DNA of 64,000 bases from an uncultured Ruminiclostridium sp. (lineage in GTDB: Bacteria; Bacillota; Clostridia; Oscillospirales; Ruminococcaceae): contig CANRGJ010000006.1 of assembly GCA_947630175.1 (NCBI GenBank), positions 1-64,000 of the forward strand, read 5' to 3'. The first letter of the stretch is position 1. Every line of letters starts with the position of its first letter. Under the pieces are notes generated by a model that ran no database searches, had not been told where the DNA came from, and worked only from the letters and a program-made list of their open reading frames with translations. A program made the position numbers and the translations under genes. Below are positions 60,701 through 64,000 of the stretch, in pieces.

Positions 60701-61021
60701 CTATTTTTTCCATTTTAGTCTTACTGTTATACTAGATTCGGTATTTATAGATGATATTACAATGCCTGCATCTGCAGCGATCTTTATTGAGAATTCAAGC
60801 TCTGCTTCATCGGAAATGTTTTTAATAGAATCTGATATGCTTAAGGAAAAATTCTTTATTTGAGAAATAATTTTATCCAAATAATCTTTTGTTTTATTTA
60901 TTACCATTTCACCGGCGCTGGCTTCCTCAAGCATCGGATCGCAATTTGCTGTTGGAGCATCTGTTGTTTCCATATAAATATTTGTTTCATTATCAAGTTG
61001 TATATTAATTAAATTTGCCAT
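60701..61021 (-). CDS. Trypco1-like protein (trypsin-co-occurring domain)
   Basis: A 106-residue protein whose last 55 residues (EAELEFSIKIAADAGIVISSINTESSITVRLKWKK, in two strings) follow the Trypco1 / CU044_2847 pattern of an amphipathic strand-helix-strand with a final VxLxW. An N-terminal Asp/Asn-rich part precedes it. Trypco domains were described as partners of trypsin-like proteases in biological-conflict systems. AAGGAG lies upstream of ATG. It is 45 bases downstream of an ABC permease gene on the same strand. Confidence 0.8.
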   Translation of the reverse strand: MANLINIQLDNETNIYMETTDAPTANCDPMLEEASAGEMVINKTKDYLDKIISQIKNFSLSISDSIKNISDEAELEFSIKIAADAGIVISSINTESSITVRLKWKK

Positions 61022-61066
61022 TATTTTCTCCTTGTTATATTAAAAAATATTATTATTATAAGGTAA

Positions 61067-62137
61067 TTACTGCGATTTTAGATCATATCTTATTATGCAA
61101 GAAATGATTAAAACCGTAATTATAATATTAACTCCCAAAGTAGCAATGACCGAGTCAAACCCTGCAGCATAACAAACGGCGTTAGTAAAAATAAGCTCTG
61201 TATCGGGAAAACCAACTGCAATATTACAGCTAATCAGCGGTGCAGCTATGGAAAAAATCACACAAAGCAATATTCCTAATACTCCCGACATTCCGTAGCT
61301 GTAAGTGTCCTTTGATATTTTTGCGGCAATATAAAAAAGCAAAAACATATTTATTGCCGCAATAAGCTTAAAGAACAAGGTAAAAAGCAGATAAACAAAA
61401 ACCGTACAGTTTATAAAGCAGTCGGGGAAAAGTCCCTGCAAAGGTGCTTTAAAAATATCAGCAGAGTATAAAATATCACTTGCAAATATATCAAAACTGA
61501 AATTTGTCAATACGAAAAGACAGATTATAAACAAAAAAGTGAAAAATCTGAAAGAAATGTAATTGCGCCCATTTTTTGTTATTGCAGTGCTGAGATACAC
61601 CCTTTGCTCAAATTCCCTTATATAAATTATTCCGACAATGAGAAAAATGACAATAGGCATAGGATCTATCCTTTGCAGCCGTTTAAAATCATCCCAGCCT
61701 GTTCCCACAAGCTGCGGGGCGGGAAACTCTGCAAAGTGTTCCTTGTTATCCAAAAAATAATCGCTTGGAAGACCATATGAAAGCACTGTACCGTATTTAG
61801 CATTATTTATATTCTGCTCCGCTTGGTTAAGAGCGGAGAGTCTTGTTTTCAGCCTGCCGTCAATCTCAGTTGCCTGAATAGCCAGATAATCTCTTACTGC
61901 ACCTGTGTGATTAGTTAGTGCGTCTTCCATAAGCTCAGCAGTTCTAATTTTTAGGAAGGCATTCGCATCCTTATAGTCCATATCTTTTGCTTCAAAGATT
62001 ATACTGTTTACACTGTCGGTAAGCTGCCTGTCGATAGAGCTTGAAACAGCGATTTTAAAGACAATTAACAGAATTATAACTGCCAGGAGCATAAGCAGAT
62101 TTTTTCTTATATCGTTTTTTAATACAAGCTTAAGCAA
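61067..62137 (-). CDS. ABC-2-type permease
   Basis: A 356-residue membrane protein with a signal-anchor segment (about 12-35), a polar extracytoplasmic insert of about 130 residues (about 36-160), and five to six further membrane segments. EFEQRVYLSTAITKNGRNYISFRFFTF resembles the first helix-cytoplasmic junction of ABC-2 permeases. It overlaps the next upstream permease gene by 8 bases. With that permease and the ATPase at 63395 it forms an exporter. Cargo unknown. Confidence 0.8.
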   Translation of the reverse strand: MLKLVLKNDIRKNLLMLLAVIILLIVFKIAVSSSIDRQLTDSVNSIIFEAKDMDYKDANAFLKIRTAELMEDALTNHTGAVRDYLAIQATEIDGRLKTRLSALNQAEQNINNAKYGTVLSYGLPSDYFLDNKEHFAEFPAPQLVGTGWDDFKRLQRIDPMPIVIFLIVGIIYIREFEQRVYLSTAITKNGRNYISFRFFTFLFIICLFVLTNFSFDIFASDILYSADIFKAPLQGLFPDCFINCTVFVYLLFTLFFKLIAAINMFLLFYIAAKISKDTYSYGMSGVLGILLCVIFSIAAPLISCNIAVGFPDTELIFTNAVCYAAGFDSVIATLGVNIIITVLIISCIIRYDLKSQ

Positions 62138-63413
62138 CTGTGCTCACCGACCTTCCTCTTACAGTACGGAACTGTATAATTCCGCAAATATAAGTAAGCA
62201 GAAAGAAAGCTGCAGAGGCTGCAAGGTAAACCGCCGACATAACAGCGGCAATGGGTATTGCTGTCCCGAAAAAAACAGAAATATCCGATCGGTCAATAAA
62301 AGAAGTTACATTGCCCAAAACCGCTTCGGTAAAATTACCCTTTGCTTCGGTAAGAGAAAAAATCAGCGGAATTATTCCGACAACACCCGATACTGCAAGA
62401 GACACCATATCATGGGGCGAAAGCATAGATATAAGACCGAACAAGCAGGTCACTGTCAAAAAGTACAAATATTTTATGCCGAAAAGTATCAGCATATATT
62501 TGCCCACAGTTATGGGATAAACTGAAAATTGCATTTGCGGCAGAACCTGTACAGGACAGCCGAGTACGGAAAAATCACCTAAATAGGGCAGCATAAGCAG
62601 AAAATAAAGCAGTGAATAAATGCAATAACCTGCCGTAAACAGAATTATATGACCGAAAGATTGATTGACAATGAATTTTTTCAGACCGCATTTCATTGTT
62701 TTGATACTATTGATATATCCGCTTCTGCGATGTGCGGCAAACATTCCGCAGCAGAGAAGCACCAAGAAAAATGTGAAAATATAGTCGCCATTAAAACGTT
62801 TCAGAAAGTATTCCACGCCGCTTACAGGAGGAACGATGCTGGGTGAAACATTTATTTTTTTAAGTAGGTTCAATTCATAAGTACAGATTATCTTGTCTTT
62901 ATCCAAGGTACTTGTTCTTTTCAGCATTTTTTCATTTGCGGCAATATGCTCATCTGTAAAATCGCTTAAAGTGCCATAAGGAGTGTATGCGCTCATCATA
63001 AAGCTCATAAAATCGAAATCTTCACCCATTGTGGCGGCATACTTTCCCGGTTCGGCTTCCTTAAGCTTTACCCAGAGAATAGCTGCGTCTGAATAAGTCT
63101 TATTTCCTCCGCTGAGAATACTGATTATATCCTCCTCATTGTCAGAGTCGGTATTGTTATTGCCGCTGCCGTCGTCAAGGCCCTTGTGATTAATATGTAT
63201 ATCATAAAAATCAGTGCGGGCTGTGTCCTCGTCTGCCTTAAGCTGTTCAAAAAAATCCTGAGGAGCTTTGTCCGATATATATTTTTCCTGCTGATTAAAA
63301 AATTTAAGCTCCTCTTGCGTACCTGAATAAATATAAAGAAAGGTTATCATAAAAATCAGAACAAAGGCAAATATACTACGAAAAAGGCAACTTCTTAATA
63401 TGCACCATAGCAT
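62130..63413 (-). CDS. ABC-2-type permease, second
   Basis: A 427-residue membrane protein with one N-terminal membrane segment, a hydrophilic extracytoplasmic part of about 170 residues (including GNNNTDSDNEED) and five membrane segments. It has the same layout as the following permease, suggesting a heterodimeric pair. GGGGGAAAAAAC precedes the ATG. It overlaps the ATPase gene by 19 bases. Confidence 0.78.
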   Translation of the reverse strand: MLWCILRSCLFRSIFAFVLIFMITFLYIYSGTQEELKFFNQQEKYISDKAPQDFFEQLKADEDTARTDFYDIHINHKGLDDGSGNNNTDSDNEEDIISILSGGNKTYSDAAILWVKLKEAEPGKYAATMGEDFDFMSFMMSAYTPYGTLSDFTDEHIAANEKMLKRTSTLDKDKIICTYELNLLKKINVSPSIVPPVSGVEYFLKRFNGDYIFTFFLVLLCCGMFAAHRRSGYINSIKTMKCGLKKFIVNQSFGHIILFTAGYCIYSLLYFLLMLPYLGDFSVLGCPVQVLPQMQFSVYPITVGKYMLILFGIKYLYFLTVTCLFGLISMLSPHDMVSLAVSGVVGIIPLIFSLTEAKGNFTEAVLGNVTSFIDRSDISVFFGTAIPIAAVMSAVYLAASAAFFLLTYICGIIQFRTVRGRSVSTVA

Positions 63414-64000
63414 GTTTTTTCCCCCTTTGTCATTTTAAGATAAAAACCGCTTATATCGCTATTTGGAACATCATTTGTATCACCGCTCCACAAAAGCTTT
63501 CCCTTTTCTATTATAAAAAGACTGTCAGTTATGTCTTCGATATCTGAAACGATATGGGTGGAAATTATCACAAGAGCGCTTCTGCCAAGCTCTTTGATAA
63601 TTCCCTTAAGTTCCAACCTTTCCGCTATGTCAAGTCCTGCGCTAGGCTCGTCAAGTATTATTACTGCAGGGTCAGAAATTATTGTCTGCGCAATGAAAAT
63701 GCGCTGCCGCATACCTCCCGACAGCTCCTTCATTTTCATATTTCCGCATTCTCCAACCCCAAGCCTTTGGAGCGCTTTTTCTATTAATTCAGGGATTGTT
63801 TTGGATGGAATACCTTTAAGTTCCGCATTATACCGCATAAATTCATTTACCTTAGCAGAGGGGAAATAGGGCTGATGCTGAAACAGCATTGCCATCTGCT
63901 CACGGTATTTTTCCCCTAAGGATATTATTTCTTCGCCATCAAGCTTTACTTCTCCAAAAGTAGGTGAGGCAGCAGTGGATATTATACTCATAAGGGTTGA
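63395..64000 (-). CDS. ABC transporter ATPase, partial at window edge
   Basis: C-terminal about 200 residues of an ATPase; the start lies beyond base 64000. Visible are the end of the Walker A helix region (TLMSIISTAASPTFGEVKLDG), Q-loop MLFQHQPY, signature LSGGMRQR, Walker B VIILDEPSAGLD and switch His ISTHIV. It belongs to the bacteriocin/ABC-2 exporter branch by its companions. It overlaps the next permease gene, so all three are one operon. Confidence 0.9.
   Translation of the reverse strand, partial: STLMSIISTAASPTFGEVKLDGEEIISLGEKYREQMAMLFQHQPYFPSAKVNEFMRYNAELKGIPSKTIPELIEKALQRLGVGECGNMKMKELSGGMRQRIFIAQTIISDPAVIILDEPSAGLDIAERLELKGIIKELGRSALVIISTHIVSDIEDITDSLFIIEKGKLLWSGDTNDVPNSDISGFYLKMTKGEKTCYGAY

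Overview
The window looks like a chromosomal segment from a Gram-positive, anaerobic, plant-fibre-degrading gut bacterium of the Ruminococcus / Oscillospiraceae type. The evidence is a GH94 cellobiose phosphorylase, a cre-box-preceded sugar ABC transporter, a clostripain-family lipoprotein, rubredoxin, SecG, Ffh/YlxM, lipoprotein signal peptides and AGGAGG-type ribosome binding sites. This is inferred from gene content and no species call is possible. No rRNA, tRNA, CRISPR array or insertion sequence was seen.

Layout. 1-2000: cyclophilin lipoprotein and patatin-like protein, divergent from promoters with overlapping -35 boxes. 2000-13710: a surface-glycan locus that appears phase-variable. 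A tyrosine recombinase gene and an outward-facing consensus promoter lie between perfect 21-bp inverted repeats (2040-2060 and 3248-3268). The promoter points at an operon of a degenerate recombinase paralogue, UDP-galactopyranose mutase, two GlfT2-like galactofuranosyltransferases, a DUF6270-like protein, a polysaccharide pyruvyl transferase-MenD-like fusion and an MDR dehydrogenase. 13711-14320: mostly non-coding, with a strong promoter and a 37-residue ORF. 14324-24348: clostripain lipoprotein, fucose-isomerase-like protein, LMW phosphatase, a MacAB-like exporter split over two divergent units, and cellobiose phosphorylase. 24424-32328: two acetyltransferases, an LMW phosphatase-like protein, polA, ppk and pyrG. 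32609-36886: DUF4358 lipoprotein and a carbohydrate ABC transporter preceded by cre-like operators.

37440-46831: purine operon purE-C-F-M-N, DUF3781, methyltransferase, PurO-type IMP cyclohydrolase, stand-alone AICAR transformylase, mmcQ/yjbR-like gene, purD. It has a hairpin-rich leader and ends in a terminator whose left arm overlaps the secG promoter. 47077-56533: secG, rnr, grpB-like, nucleotidyltransferase, then (minus strand) rpsP-khpA-rubredoxin and ylxM-ffh, vanZ-like, gtrA-like, and a CorC/HlyC-type protein. 56534-64000: an AT-rich accessory block. A translationally coupled operon encodes a Trypco1-like protein, a trypsin-like protease, a 520-residue helical protein, a 310-residue possibly SPFH-like protein and a small membrane protein. 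Upstream on the same strand are an ABC ATPase (cut by the window edge) and two membrane permeases.

The two most notable systems are the predicted invertible promoter controlling a galactofuranose glycan operon, shown here in the orientation that should be ON, and the protease/Trypco1 operon, which resembles biological-conflict modules and whose three downstream components I do not recognise. Functions come from motif recognition by eye. Long open frames antisense to the GC-rich core genes (for example opposite purD and the AICAR transformylase gene) were treated as shadows.
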